In this document: piece after piece, positions 34,711 through 44,034 of the stretch
How the letters are laid out: the number at the start of each line of letters is the position of its first letter
Numbering within the stretch: position 1 is the stretch's first letter
Assembly: GCA_017477435.1 (NCBI GenBank)
Contig: JAFUVV010000036.1
Location: 1-61,174 of the forward strand
DNA from: Prevotella sp.
GTDB taxonomy: Bacteria; Bacteroidota; Bacteroidia; Bacteroidales; Bacteroidaceae
DNA length: 61,174 nucleotides
Direction: 5' to 3'
Made by a program: the position numbers and the translations under genes
The notes under the pieces: model-generated
The model's input: the letters and a program-made list of their open reading frames with translations, nothing else
Database searches by the model: none
Told to the model about the DNA's origin: nothing

Positions 34711-37062
34711 TCAATTGTAGAAGTTCCAGCTGACGCCGAAGCGTAGTACTCGCTGGTTGAGGGGATAGTGTGGTGTGAGGAAGTATCCTCGGTTGAAGGT
34801 GCCTTCGTTGATGTGCGACATCATTATGAAGAACCTTGTTTGCTTGAGGTGGAAGTTTGCGTAGGCGTTGATGATGGGGTAGTTGCCTATCTTCACTGTG
34901 TTTTCTCCGCTCTGTGTGACGTAGCGTCCGAGGGCGGGGCTGTATTCGGGGGCGTAGTAGGAGGTGAAGTATCTCATGTCGGCGCCGATGTCGCAGCTGA
35001 GTACGCGTGCCACCTTGAAGCGCATGAAGATGTTTGAGTAGAGGTTGACCGTCGGCAGGGGGAGTATGTCTTCGTTGCTCGACTTCTGCAGTGTGAGGAC
35101 GTTTTGCAGGTTTAGCGGCCCGAGCTTGATGTCTTGCTGCAGTGATGCGGTGAGTATGCTTATGGGGTGGTCGTGCTGACGTACGTCGTAGGTTTGTCCG
35201 CATGGCATGCCTGCTTCCGACATTATGTGGGAGGCGGCGATGTAGGTGTAGTCGGCGATGCTGGAGAATGCTATTCCGATGCGTGTCTTTGTCTTGTCGT
35301 AGCTGAGGTGTCCTCCGATGTGGGTGCTCTTTGTCTTTTTCAGGTCGGTGTTGTCCCACCAGTATCTGCGTGAGTGATAGTGTCGGAAGTAGAAGCCGGG
35401 GTTTTGTAGTGCTGCGCGTGCGAATGCTTCCACTCTCATGGTGTCGCCGAAGAGTTTGACGTTGACGTCGGTGTTTGCTTTGAGGTCCATTTGTCCTGAG
35501 TCTTCTCCGAGGAGCCATGTCTCGAAGAGTAGGGAGTAGTGGAATGTGTGTCCTTGCCGTTTTGAGAGTTCTCCTCCGATGCTGATGTTATGCTCGTTGT
35601 GTGAGGATTGGTGTTCTGCAGTGGTGTCGGGGAGGGTGAAGTGTCGCAGGTCGCTGGTGATGAAGGCCCTTAGCCCGCTCTTTGCCCATTTGTTGAATCC
35701 TTCGAGCAGTGATATGGCCAGGGTGTTGCGTATGCGGTAGTGGGTTGTCTTGTCGTAGATGGAGTCGCCGGAGTAGGTGCCGATGTCGTAGTATGTGTCG
35801 GGGTAATAGGCGGCTGGTGTTCTGTAGGCTTGGAAGATGCGTTTGTAGTTGTCTGCCTGCAGGGTGTGTACGAAGCTTGTCACGGGGACGTATTCGTTTT
35901 TCATCCAGGTGGTGTCGGTCTTTTCGGCTGTTTCGTTTTCTTTGTTGCCGACTGCCATCTGGTTGGCCACGTCGACTCCGTCGATGCTTATTCTTTTGTT
36001 GTCGACGGCAGTTGAGTCGTTTTGTGTGTTGTCGTTGTCGACGATAGTTGCGTTGTCGGGCCGTGCTGCTGTGGTGCGGTTTTTCTCGTATTCTTCTTCG
36101 TCGAACAGTTCGCCTTGCTGTCGTGCTCTGCGTCGTGCTTTTTCTTTTTCCTTCTCGGCATCGTTTTGTCGTTTTGCTTCGATGGCGAATTTTCGTGCTG
36201 CTATTTCTTCGTCGGTCATTTTCACTTTACGGTGGAATCCGATGTTGTATCTGTGGTTGAAGAAGATGTGCTGGTTGTCGTTGCGGTTCCAGGTGGAGTT
36301 CATCATCGTTGGTATCTCGCTTGCCTGGAAGTTGTCGTCGAATGTTTCGGGGTGTGTGATGTAGAAGTCGTTGGTGATACCTCCGTTTTCGGCTACTTTC
36401 TGGTGGTTTGTGGATATTATGAGGTGGGCGGCATATTTGTCGGCGATGTATGATCCGTAGACGGTGTAGTTGAAGTGGGATGTGCTTTGGTTGCTGTAGT
36501 AGCCTCGTGCATAGATATAGTCGAAGATGAATCCGAGTCCGATTTTCTTTCCTGCGTTGACTCCGAACTTCGCCTTGAAATGGTCGTCGCCGCTGGTTCT
36601 GTTGCCTGCGGTGAAGAATGTGAGGTTGGTGAATGGCGAGAGTGTGTTTGTGAAGTGGAAGTTTTCCGGTTTTATGATGAAGTAGTCGTATGGCTCAATG
36701 AACCAGAACTGCTCGTTGTCGGGTCGGTTGATGTAGATTCGGTTTATGCGTGGTGAGCCCATGTTGCCGGTGGTGTTGTATTCTCCTCGTGGTCCTGAGG
36801 TGAATACAGTGTTTTGGAACATGTGGCTCAGTGTGTCGGTCGGGGCGATGGTTCTTTCTCCGAATCGGCTGTCGATGGTCCATTCTTTCAGTCCCTTTGG
36901 TATTTCTTTGTTGGTGCTCAGCGTGTCGCTGCGGTTGTCGTTGCGTTGCACGACGTTGCCTCTGGCGTCTACCTGGTTGTAGGTAGAGCGGTAGTTGCCC
37001 TGTGCTGTTGTTTCCAGTACAGTGAGCAGGATGGTGAGCAGTGTGAGGCATGTCTTTCTCAT
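34711..37062 (-). CDS. Putative porin (Bacteroidetes outer-membrane beta-barrel)
   Basis: 783 residues from ATG 37062, which gives a proper signal peptide MRKTCLTLLTILLTVLETTAQG. The ORF could start 21 bp earlier, but this start overlaps the upstream stop as ATGA. The body is rich in aromatic alternating strands (GLGFIFDYIYARGYYSNQS, LGRYVTQSGEN) and ends in FGVSWNFYN, a C-terminal beta-strand with a terminal aromatic residue. A charged low-complexity part at about 285-330 (Glu/Lys/Arg-rich) is probably a long loop or plug. Transported solute unknown. Confidence 0.8.
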   Translation of the reverse strand: MRKTCLTLLTILLTVLETTAQGNYRSTYNQVDARGNVVQRNDNRSDTLSTNKEIPKGLKEWTIDSRFGERTIAPTDTLSHMFQNTVFTSGPRGEYNTTGNMGSPRINRIYINRPDNEQFWFIEPYDYFIIKPENFHFTNTLSPFTNLTFFTAGNRTSGDDHFKAKFGVNAGKKIGLGFIFDYIYARGYYSNQSTSHFNYTVYGSYIADKYAAHLIISTNHQKVAENGGITNDFYITHPETFDDNFQASEIPTMMNSTWNRNDNQHIFFNHRYNIGFHRKVKMTDEEIAARKFAIEAKRQNDAEKEKEKARRRARQQGELFDEEEYEKNRTTAARPDNATIVDNDNTQNDSTAVDNKRISIDGVDVANQMAVGNKENETAEKTDTTWMKNEYVPVTSFVHTLQADNYKRIFQAYRTPAAYYPDTYYDIGTYSGDSIYDKTTHYRIRNTLAISLLEGFNKWAKSGLRAFITSDLRHFTLPDTTAEHQSSHNEHNISIGGELSKRQGHTFHYSLLFETWLLGEDSGQMDLKANTDVNVKLFGDTMRVEAFARAALQNPGFYFRHYHSRRYWWDNTDLKKTKSTHIGGHLSYDKTKTRIGIAFSSIADYTYIAASHIMSEAGMPCGQTYDVRQHDHPISILTASLQQDIKLGPLNLQNVLTLQKSSNEDILPLPTVNLYSNIFMRFKVARVLSCDIGADMRYFTSYYAPEYSPALGRYVTQSGENTVKIGNYPIINAYANFHLKQTRFFIMMSHINEGTFNRGYFLTPHYPLNQRVLRFGVSWNFYN

Positions 37063-37238
37063 CTCATCATTCTCAGGCAACATTCAACGAGTTTCAGTGC
37101 CATGGCGGCGAAGATGATGATCGCTCCGATGCTTTCGTTCATGTAGAAGTAGACGATCATTCCTGCGATGGCACCGAGTATGAAGATACTGTTGAGTATG
37201 TTTCTTATTTTGAAAAATCGGTCTTTATTGCTGTTCAT
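37059..37238 (-). CDS. Small membrane protein, 59 residues
   Basis: Starts MNSNKDRFFKIRN, then two hydrophobic helices (about 14-33 ILNSIFILGAIAGMIVYFYM; about 37-50) and a short Cys/Arg/Met tail. The stop overlaps the ATG of the porin gene by 4 bp, so it is translationally coupled; it follows the DUF4468 gene by 44 bp. Clean coding frame and coupling argue it is real. Function unknown. Confidence 0.75.
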   Translation of the reverse strand: MNSNKDRFFKIRNILNSIFILGAIAGMIVYFYMNESIGAIIIFAAMALKLVECCLRMMR

Positions 37239-37282
37239 ATGCTTCTGTCAGGCTATTTTGTTGTTTTGTCTGTTTTGCATTA

Positions 37283-37939
37283 TTATAGTCTTATGGCTAT
37301 TTTCATGCTGTTGCCTATTTCGTTCATTCTGTCGATGGTATGTTTGCGGAATTTTTTTCTCCCGCGCACTATCTTTGTGTCGTTCTTGTTGAGTGCTTTC
37401 GAGTCGCTTATCCACTCTTCTGCCGTGACGTTCATGCGAGTGGGGCGGTCTTCGTCGTAGTGGAAGCGTATCCTCGATATTTCTATGTTCACCTCGCCGT
37501 CTTTGCATTCTGCTGTCATTACATAGTCGAGGCGTGAGCGGTCGACGGAGATGAACGTGCGGCTGAAGTCGAGCCATTCGGAGAATGTGGCCACTATTTT
37601 ATGTTCGCCTTTGTTAACCAGTGCTATTCTCGAGTTTATCTGGTTTTCGCCTTCGGTCATTTTCTCTATCCATTCATATGTCTTTGCATAGAGCGCCTCT
37701 GCATCAGCGCCTTCGGCTTTTTCGTTGAAGGTGAACACCACCTTTCCGTCTTTCTCGGGTACTCTTCCGCGAAGGTATTGTGCGTCTTCTGTCTTGCCGT
37801 TGCTTTTCTTTTCAGTTTTTTCTTCTGTCACGACGGCTTCTGTCTGCTTGTTGCTATTTGGCGCTTCCCACGTGTTCTGTGCATCGACGCTGATGGCTGC
37901 CGTCGCTGCAATGATTGCTAAGATGATTCTTCTGTTCAT
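37283..37939 (-). CDS. DUF4468-like secreted protein
   Basis: 218 residues from ATG 37939 (MNRRIILAIIAATAAISVDAQ signal peptide); an ATG 21 bp earlier is possible. After a Lys/Glu-rich linker, residues about 55-170 (GKVVFTFNEKAEGADAEALYAKTYEWIEK, RLDYVMTAECKDGEVNIEISRIRFHY) match the DUF4468 beta-rich domain found in Bacteroidetes periplasmic proteins. First gene of the operon with the small membrane protein and the porin. Role unknown, probably envelope. Confidence 0.8.
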   Translation of the reverse strand: MNRRIILAIIAATAAISVDAQNTWEAPNSNKQTEAVVTEEKTEKKSNGKTEDAQYLRGRVPEKDGKVVFTFNEKAEGADAEALYAKTYEWIEKMTEGENQINSRIALVNKGEHKIVATFSEWLDFSRTFISVDRSRLDYVMTAECKDGEVNIEISRIRFHYDEDRPTRMNVTAEEWISDSKALNKNDTKIVRGRKKFRKHTIDRMNEIGNSMKIAIRL

Positions 37940-37979
37940 AATCGAAAACTTTATTCTCATGATTTTGGGTATTTCCGTG

Positions 37980-38010
37980 CGAAGATAATCAAAGTTTGTC
38001 TATTGACAAA
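37980..38010 (-). promoter_or_regulatory. Promoter of the DUF4468-porin operon
   Basis: Minus strand: -33 TTTG (38010-38007), 19-nt spacer, -7 TATCTTCG (37987-37980), about 40 nt before the ATG. Confidence 0.75.
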
Positions 38011-38081
38011 AAAATATAGGTGAAAAAGATAAAAAGAGAGAGAAATTGGTGGAAGGGAGGCTTCTTTGCCGCTTGGATTCG

Positions 38082-38169
38082 GTACATGGGCCATGTACTC
38101 TCGGTGTCTGTGCTTTGTACTCTGGGTACATGGGCTTTGTACTCCGAGTACAAGAACGTTGTACTGCAG
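38082..38169. repeat. GTAC array 4: four 22-bp units
   Basis: Units start at 38082, 38104, 38126 and 38148. The second unit is degenerate (GTGTC in the left half-site). Lies between the porin-operon promoter and the terminator of the sigma-factor gene. Confidence 0.93.
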
Positions 38170-38181
38170 CCGGACGGTCAT

Positions 38182-38215
38182 AAAAATCCCCTCGTTCCAA
38201 CAGGTGGAAGAGGGG
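38182..38215 (-). terminator. Terminator of the sigma-factor gene
   Basis: Minus strand: stem CCCCTC-TTCC / GGAA-C-GAGGGG, then ATTTTTA. Confidence 0.85.
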
Positions 38216-38227
38216 AGATGTTGTTTT

Positions 38228-39100
38228 TTATCCGAGATATTTCATGAGTATCTTTGCGTTTCCGCTGTCGCGGAGCTTGGCAATACTCTTTTCTCTTATT
38301 TGCCTTACGCGCTCCCGTGTGAGTCCCAGTCGGTCGCCAATCTCTTCAAGTCCTTTTTCCGGGCCGTCGATTCCGAAGCATTCCTTTATGATGGTTATCT
38401 CTCTCTCCTTGAGTACTTTGTTGAGCACGGAGTTTAGTTCCATAGCCATCGACTCGTGGTCTACCTGTCGGTCGGTGCGGCTGTCGTCGCTTGATGGCAT
38501 CACGTCGAGCATGGTGTTGTCCTCACCCTCCTGGAAGGGAGCGTCGATGCTGACGTGGTGGCCGTCGGCCATCATGCTTTGGGCAATCTTCTCCTCGTCG
38601 AGGTTTGTTGCGTCGGCAATTTCCGCGATAGAAGGGCGGCGCTGGTTTTCCTGCTCGAAGCGGTTCATCTCGTGGTTGATCTTGTTGAGCGACCCCACCT
38701 GGTTCAGCGGCAGTCGCACGATGCGGCTCTGCTCGGCAATGGCTTGCAGGATGCTCTGCCGAATCCACCAGACGGCGTAGGAGATGAACTTGAATCCGCG
38801 TGTCTCGTCAAACTTCTGCGCTGCCTTTATAAGTCCGATGTTTCCCTCGTCGATGAGGTCGGTCAGAGTGAGTCCCTGATGCTGATACTGCTTTGCCACA
38901 GACACGACAAAGCGCAGGTTGGCGGTGACCAGCTTGTCCTTTGCTTTCTCACCTTCCGGGCCTCCCTTCTTGATCTTCTGTGCAAGCTCGATCTCTTCGT
39001 CGATGGAGATAAGCGGAGCACGGCCGATTTCAACGAGGTATTTGTCCAAGGCTTCGCTTGAACGGTTGGTGATACTTTTTTGAATCTTTAGTTGTCTCAT
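38228..39100 (-). CDS. rpoD: Primary sigma factor (RpoD/SigA, Bacteroidetes type)
   Basis: 290 residues. Lacks region 1.1. Region 1.2 at about 17-45; region 2 DLIDEGNIGLIKAAQKFD and FKFISYAVWWIRQSI (about 80-118) for -7 recognition and melting; region 3 (RRPSIAEIADATN); region 4 helix-turn-helix LEEIGDRLGLTRERVRQIRE (about 251-270) for the -33 box. This is the Bacteroidetes housekeeping sigma that reads TTTG / TAnnTTTG, as seen at several places in this window. A -7-like TAATTTTG lies at 39176-39169. Confidence 0.95.
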   Translation of the reverse strand: MRQLKIQKSITNRSSEALDKYLVEIGRAPLISIDEEIELAQKIKKGGPEGEKAKDKLVTANLRFVVSVAKQYQHQGLTLTDLIDEGNIGLIKAAQKFDETRGFKFISYAVWWIRQSILQAIAEQSRIVRLPLNQVGSLNKINHEMNRFEQENQRRPSIAEIADATNLDEEKIAQSMMADGHHVSIDAPFQEGEDNTMLDVMPSSDDSRTDRQVDHESMAMELNSVLNKVLKEREITIIKECFGIDGPEKGLEEIGDRLGLTRERVRQIREKSIAKLRDSGNAKILMKYLG

Positions 39101-39275
39101 TCCTTTGATTTATCCTCTCAATCAATTGAATATCAAACAGATGCTTTGATATGTATACAAAAACCTTGCAAAATTACTCAATTTCTTTGAAAAAGAACGA
39201 CTTTTTTCTAATAAAATTATGTGGAACGCAAAGATTTAACATTTTTAAACCCAAAGGGTTCGCTAAGCCCGTGTT

Positions 39276-40253
39276 TTATGAGTTAAACATCCAGTGTGCG
39301 ATTCTATTCATCCATGGCACTGAGATGTTAAACCATCTGTACTTCGTCACGGGTTTTCCTCCGAAGTCGAGAATAAAGTCTCTGTACGAGTTTGGCCGAA
39401 TAGGAAGCCCCGCGTCGAGGAAGCAGATGCGCTGCATCCCGGAGTTGTAGGCATCGTTGATGATGTGCCATACGATGGCGGCGTCGGGGTGAGCCGTGAA
39501 GTATGTCTTTCGCTTCGAGGCAAGCATCCATAGATAAGCATTTCCACCGGAGTAGGCACACACTGCACTTGCAATCATCTTGTCGTTAATATAGGATGCA
39601 AATAGCTTTGTGTTAGCACTTTGTGCGAATTGGATAAACTGTTTCTTCGGGGGCGTCTGACGTCTCACTCTGAAGCGGAAATACTTCTTTGTGAGTTTGT
39701 GGAAAGTCGTTATTTCGTCGGGGTCTGTCACCAAGTGAGTCGCAACATTTCTCTTTCTTGCCAGTTGGAGTTTCTTCTTCATTTTCTCGCTGAGCATATC
39801 CTCAGGGTTGTCGTCGAGGAAAGAGTTGTGGATCTCCTGCCAGTTGACGTGGAAATATCCCTGTTCGCGGAAGTTTCTGTATCCAAACATCTTTGTGCTC
39901 AGGTCGCTGAACTCGAAATAGAGGCAGAAGGTGCGACGGAATATCTTGGTCATTCTCTCAAGCAACAGCGGAAACACCCGTTGCTTGTCGCTGCTGTCTG
40001 CATATACCCCTTCGCCGTAGACACGGCCGTAGGCATACATGAACGGTGGCAGCCAGATACGTTTCCTGATAACGATTCCCAGCATGTGGGCAACGATTTG
40101 GCCGGTGCTGTCGCGTGCTATGAGCATGTAGGGCTTGTGCAGGGGAGTGTTCTCTGTTATCACAAACATCTCCCTGCTGTGGAAGAAGTCGCCTTCGCCC
40201 AGGTCGGGCAGATTGCTGCTTCGCGTCACTATTTCTATCTCCATTTCACTCAT
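39276..40253 (-). CDS. FemAB/GNAT-like acyltransferase
   Basis: 325 residues from ATG 40253; the ORF opens at a TTG 9 bp earlier, within the TATATTTG -7 box (40267-40260), so ATG 40253 or 40244 is the start. Tandem GNAT layout as in BioF2-like/FemAB proteins: LSEKMKKKLQLARKRNV (about 163-180, KxRxxxRK type), FASYINDKMIASAVCAYSGGNAYLW, then HPDAAIVWHIINDAYNSGMQRICFLDAG. Such proteins move aminoacyl or acyl groups in cell-wall or polysaccharide synthesis; the substrate here is unknown. Confidence 0.75.
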   Translation of the reverse strand: MSEMEIEIVTRSSNLPDLGEGDFFHSREMFVITENTPLHKPYMLIARDSTGQIVAHMLGIVIRKRIWLPPFMYAYGRVYGEGVYADSSDKQRVFPLLLERMTKIFRRTFCLYFEFSDLSTKMFGYRNFREQGYFHVNWQEIHNSFLDDNPEDMLSEKMKKKLQLARKRNVATHLVTDPDEITTFHKLTKKYFRFRVRRQTPPKKQFIQFAQSANTKLFASYINDKMIASAVCAYSGGNAYLWMLASKRKTYFTAHPDAAIVWHIINDAYNSGMQRICFLDAGLPIRPNSYRDFILDFGGKPVTKYRWFNISVPWMNRIAHWMFNS

Positions 40254-40363
40254 TACGTGCAAATATAGGGATTTATTTCAGAAAATTTAAAAAAAATGTC
40301 GATTAAATTCTGCTTTGTCGTTTTTTTATGATAATTTTGAGGCTCAATATAAAAAAACTTACA

Positions 40364-40915
40364 GTGGATTTCAAAGAAATAGTGATGCGGCGTCGCAGCC
40401 ATCGCAAGTTTTTGGCAGATGAAGTGCCATCTTCCGACGTCAGGCTCCTTCTGCGAGCTGCCCTGATGTCGCCGACGTCGAAGAACAGGCGTTCGTGGCA
40501 GTTCGTCGTAATAGACGACAAGGCCACACTGCATAGACTCTCTGAGTCGAAGGACGCAGGTGCGCAGTTTGTGAAAGATGCTCCGCTGGCTATAGTAGTA
40601 GCAGGGGAGAGAGAAGAAAACGATTGCTGGGTGGAAGATTGCTCGATAGCAGCCGTGAGCATGCAGTACCAAGCCGAGGAACTTGGGCTTGGCACCTGTT
40701 GGGTACAGCTCCGTGGCCGGCAGCTTGCCGATGGTACTCCCACGGAAGATGTCGTGCGTAGCATCCTCGGGCTGCCAGGGAATGTAGGAGTGCTGTGTGT
40801 GGTGGCAGTGGGATATCCAGCCGATGAGCGTAAGCCGCAGAACGAAGAGCGCCTGAAGTGGGACAGGGTGCATCACAACAAATGGAGTCCAGTCAACGAA
40901 GAAACGAAAGGATGA
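40364..40915 (+). CDS. Nitroreductase-family FMN protein
   Basis: 183 residues from GTG 40364 ([16 protein letters not shown]). The upstream ATG at 40328 overlaps a TAATTTTG -7 box at 40332-40339 and cannot be used if that promoter is active. RRRSHRKF binds FMN phosphate; [19 protein letters not shown] and the C-terminal [15 protein letters not shown] complete the family pattern. Small dimeric flavin reductase; physiological substrate unknown. Its stop is 1 bp before the next start. Confidence 0.88.
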   Translation: MDFKEIVMRRRSHRKFLADEVPSSDVRLLLRAALMSPTSKNRRSWQFVVIDDKATLHRLSESKDAGAQFVKDAPLAIVVAGEREENDCWVEDCSIAAVSMQYQAEELGLGTCWVQLRGRQLADGTPTEDVVRSILGLPGNVGVLCVVAVGYPADERKPQNEERLKWDRVHHNKWSPVNEETKG

Positions 40916-40916
40916 T

Positions 40917-41435
40917 ATGATAAACTACGACCTAAGTAAAATAAAGGCAATCATCTTCGATGTCGACGGGGTACTCTCGGCAGAGACGATACCCATGGAC
41001 GACAACGGAATGCCGCTGCGCACTGTGAACATCAAAGACGGATATGCCATCCAACTTGCACAAAAAGTGGGACTGCGGATAGTGCTGCTCACGGGAGGAA
41101 CATCGGATGCACTGCGCAAGCGCTATGAGTATCTCGGAGTGGAAGACATCTATATGGGAGCAGCTGTGAAGGTGAATGTCCTCAGACAGATAGCCGAGAA
41201 GTATGGCTATGACATGTCGGAGATAATCTACATGGGCGACGATGTCCCCGACTATGAAGTCATGCGTGCCGTCGGATGTCCATGCTGTCCTGCCGATGCA
41301 TGCCCCGACATAAAATCCATCAGCATCTATGTGAGTGATAAGCGTGGGGGATATGGCTGCGGGCGAGATGTCATAGAGCAAGTCCTGCGAGTGCAGGGAA
41401 AGTGGATGAGCGATTCGCGTGCATTCGGATGGTAG
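40917..41435 (+). CDS. KdsC-like HAD phosphatase
   Basis: 172 residues, cap-less. [13 protein letters not shown] (nucleophile D15, acid D17), [18 protein letters not shown] (motif II), [15 protein letters not shown] (Lys) and [11 protein letters not shown] (motif IV) fit 3-deoxy-D-manno-octulosonate 8-phosphate phosphatase, a step in Kdo synthesis for lipid A; homotetramer in the family. Other HAD phosphatases of this clade exist, so substrate is probable, not proven. Tightly linked to the nitroreductase and maf genes. Confidence 0.85.
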   Translation: MINYDLSKIKAIIFDVDGVLSAETIPMDDNGMPLRTVNIKDGYAIQLAQKVGLRIVLLTGGTSDALRKRYEYLGVEDIYMGAAVKVNVLRQIAEKYGYDMSEIIYMGDDVPDYEVMRAVGCPCCPADACPDIKSISIYVSDKRGGYGCGRDVIEQVLRVQGKWMSDSRAFGW

Positions 41436-41437
41436 AG

Positions 41438-42016
41438 ATGATGAAGATGGAGAAAAAGATAATCCTTGCGAGCAATTCACCTCGCCGTCGTCAGTTGCTT
41501 GAGGGGCTGGGCATACCTTTCGAGGTGAAGACAATCGATGGGATCGACGAATCCTATCCCGACAACCTCCCTCCGGAGAAGATTGCGGAGTATATTGCCA
41601 ATGAAAAGGCACAGGCATACGTTATCACCCCCGACGAGCTGCTCATCACAGCCGACACGATTGTCGTCTGTGATGGTGAGATACTTGGCAAGCCCCACGA
41701 TGAGGCTGATGCACGCAGGATGCTGAAGTCGATAAGCGGGAAGACTCACAAGGTGATTACAGGCGTCTGCCTGCTCACCGCAGAGCGTAAAACACTGTTC
41801 TCTGTTGTGACCGATGTGACGTTCAAGAGGCTCACAGATGCTGAGATATCCTACTATATCAGCAATTACGCTCCCTACGACAAAGCCGGTGCCTATGGTA
41901 TACAAGAGTGGATTGGCTATGTCGGTGTGACGTCTATCTCCGGCAGCTACTTCAATGTCATGGGGCTCCCCGTGCAACGAATATATGAAGAAATAAAGAG
42001 GATAGACCCCTCCTAG
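41438..42016 (+). CDS. maf: Maf-like nucleotide pyrophosphatase
   Basis: 192 residues from ATG 41438 (ATG 41441 and 41447 also possible). KKIILASNSPRRRQLLEGLG is the Maf signature, with ADTIVVCDGEILGKPHDEADA and DKAGAYGIQEWIGYV for the catalytic acid and pocket. Hydrolyses non-canonical or canonical NTPs (dTTP/UTP type) to the monophosphate. Starts 2 bp behind the KdsC-like gene. Confidence 0.93.
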   Translation: MMKMEKKIILASNSPRRRQLLEGLGIPFEVKTIDGIDESYPDNLPPEKIAEYIANEKAQAYVITPDELLITADTIVVCDGEILGKPHDEADARRMLKSISGKTHKVITGVCLLTAERKTLFSVVTDVTFKRLTDAEISYYISNYAPYDKAGAYGIQEWIGYVGVTSISGSYFNVMGLPVQRIYEEIKRIDPS

Positions 42017-42167
42017 TCTTCCCCCGGGGGATGAATATGTCCCTCAGCGCGAGCACTGTACCATCTCCTTTCTTTTCCTCTGGAATGGTTAAGAGGATGG
42101 GCTGTCACTCCACACTCCACGTTAAGGCGTTAATTTGTTAATTTGTCATTTTTGTTAATCTGTCCCG

Positions 42168-43853
42168 ATGCTTCAAATCCGCTGTAAAAACAACAACATC
42201 ACGAAGAGCTTCCCAGAGGGAACATCGTTGATAGAAGTTTATCAAGAGTATGCCGACGAGCTCAACCTTCCTTATCCCGTTGTCTCGGCAAAAGTGAATA
42301 ATACTTCGCAGGGCCTCAAGTTCCGGCTCTTTCAGAATCGCGACGTAGAGTTTCTCGATGCCCGCGAAGGTTCCGGCCATCGCGTCTATGTGCGTTCGTT
42401 GTGCTTTGTGCTATACAAGGCAACTGTCGACGTGTTCCCTGGCAGTAAGCTTTTCATCGAGCATCCGCTGTCGCAGGGATACTACTGCAACTTCAAGAAA
42501 AAGAACTCCGAGCCCCTCACCGACGACGATGTCGAACTGATACGCCGCCGCATGCAGGAGATTATCGACCTCGATATGCCTTTCCGTCGCAACGAAGCCA
42601 CCACCGAGGAGGCTGTTCGTGTCTTCGCAGAGCGTGGGTTTGCAGACAAAGTGAAGTTGCTCGAGACAAGCGGACAGGTGTATAGCGACTACTATACCCT
42701 CGGCGATACTGCCGACTATTACTATGGTCCCCTTGTGCCCTCGGCAGGTTATCTTTCTGTGTGGGCCCTCGAGCACTATCACGACGGCCTGCTTCTCCGC
42801 GTGCCCGACAAGAAGAATCCGCTCCGTCTGGCGGAGAAGATAGACATGCCGAAGACATTCGAGATGTTTGCTGAGAAAGTGAAGTGGGACATCATCATGC
42901 GTCTCTCCAATGCTGGCGATGTCAACAAAGCCATTATCCGTGGCAAGGCATCGGAGCTTATACAGGTGAGCGAGGCACTGCAGGAAAAACGCATCGTGCA
43001 GATAGCAGAAGAGATCGACCGCCGCTTCCGCCGCGAAGAGAATCCCATACGCATCGTACTAATCACAGGTCCTTCAAGTTCTGGTAAAACCACATTCTGC
43101 AAACGCCTTTCTATTCAGCTGCTTGCATGCGGTCTGCGACCAGTATCGTTCTCTACGGACGACTACTTCGTAAATCGTGTCGACACCCCTCTTCTGCCCA
43201 ATGGGCAATACGATTTCGACAACATTGCCGCCGTCGACTGCAAGCTTCTCGATGAGCATCTCGAGCGCCTCATGAGCGGCGACCGCGTGGAGGTGCCCGA
43301 GTATAACTTCTCCACCGGCGAGAGAGAGTATAAAGGCAAGAAGCTCAAGCTGTCCTCCGACAGCGTTCTCATCATCGAAGGTATCCACGCCCTCAATCCT
43401 TTGCTAACCGAGCGCATCCCGTCGAGTGCAAAGTTCAGAATCTACGTCTCGGCACTCACCAACATCTCCCTCGACGACCACAACTGGATACCCACCCACG
43501 ACAACCGCCTCCTTCGCCGCATCATACGCGACTACAACAAGGGAGCTTTCACTGCACAGGAGACTATCAGCCACTGGCGCAATGTCTGTGAGGCTGAAGA
43601 TAAGTGGATATCCCCCTTCCAGGAGACTGCCGATGCGATGTTCAACTCCGCCCTCAACATCGAGTTTGCCGTGCTCCGTCCCCATGCCGAAGTCATCCTC
43701 GGGTCCGTTCCCCGCAACTGCCCCGAGTATTCCGAAGCCCATCGGCTGCTGAAGTTCATCCACTACTTCATGCCCGTGAGCGACAAGGAGATACCTCCGA
43801 CGAGCATCATGCGCGAGTTCGTCGGCGGCTCAAGCTTCAAGTACAGGAGGTGA
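42168..43853 (+). CDS. TGS-like domain / uridine-kinase-like nucleoside kinase
   Basis: 561 residues. The N-terminal about 60 residues look like a TGS/ubiquitin-like fold (ITKSFPEGTSLIEVYQEYAD); a threonyl-tRNA-synthetase-like second part follows (HPLSQGYYCNFKK, DLDMPFRRNEATTEEA); then a P-loop kinase with ITGPSSSGKTTFCKRL (about 299-314), STDDYFVNR (about 329) and VLIIEGIHALNP (about 402). The family is common in Bacteroidetes and Clostridia as 'nucleoside kinase'. The nucleoside is not known. The upstream 150-bp gap holds TTAATTTGTTAATTTG words. Confidence 0.9.
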   Translation: MLQIRCKNNNITKSFPEGTSLIEVYQEYADELNLPYPVVSAKVNNTSQGLKFRLFQNRDVEFLDAREGSGHRVYVRSLCFVLYKATVDVFPGSKLFIEHPLSQGYYCNFKKKNSEPLTDDDVELIRRRMQEIIDLDMPFRRNEATTEEAVRVFAERGFADKVKLLETSGQVYSDYYTLGDTADYYYGPLVPSAGYLSVWALEHYHDGLLLRVPDKKNPLRLAEKIDMPKTFEMFAEKVKWDIIMRLSNAGDVNKAIIRGKASELIQVSEALQEKRIVQIAEEIDRRFRREENPIRIVLITGPSSSGKTTFCKRLSIQLLACGLRPVSFSTDDYFVNRVDTPLLPNGQYDFDNIAAVDCKLLDEHLERLMSGDRVEVPEYNFSTGEREYKGKKLKLSSDSVLIIEGIHALNPLLTERIPSSAKFRIYVSALTNISLDDHNWIPTHDNRLLRRIIRDYNKGAFTAQETISHWRNVCEAEDKWISPFQETADAMFNSALNIEFAVLRPHAEVILGSVPRNCPEYSEAHRLLKFIHYFMPVSDKEIPPTSIMREFVGGSSFKYRR

Positions 43854-43923
43854 CGATAGCGTTACCGACCCCTCGCCGAGGCGAAGAAAGAGGAAAAAGA
43901 AAATTGTATAATGCAAAATGTAG

Positions 43924-43960
43924 AGCGAGTCTGACATTCTCAGGCTCGCTTTTGCTTTTC
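43924..43960 (+). terminator. Terminator after the kinase gene
   Basis: 11-bp stem AGCGAGTCTGA / TCAGGCTCGCT (one G-T pair), 5-nt loop, then TTTTGCTTTT. Confidence 0.9.
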
Positions 43961-44034
43961 TCCCTTTGGAGGCCATAGTGTCAGCGGCCGACAGAAAAGC
44001 GTCCTGCTCTTTAGTAACGACCCTTGCAGCCATC

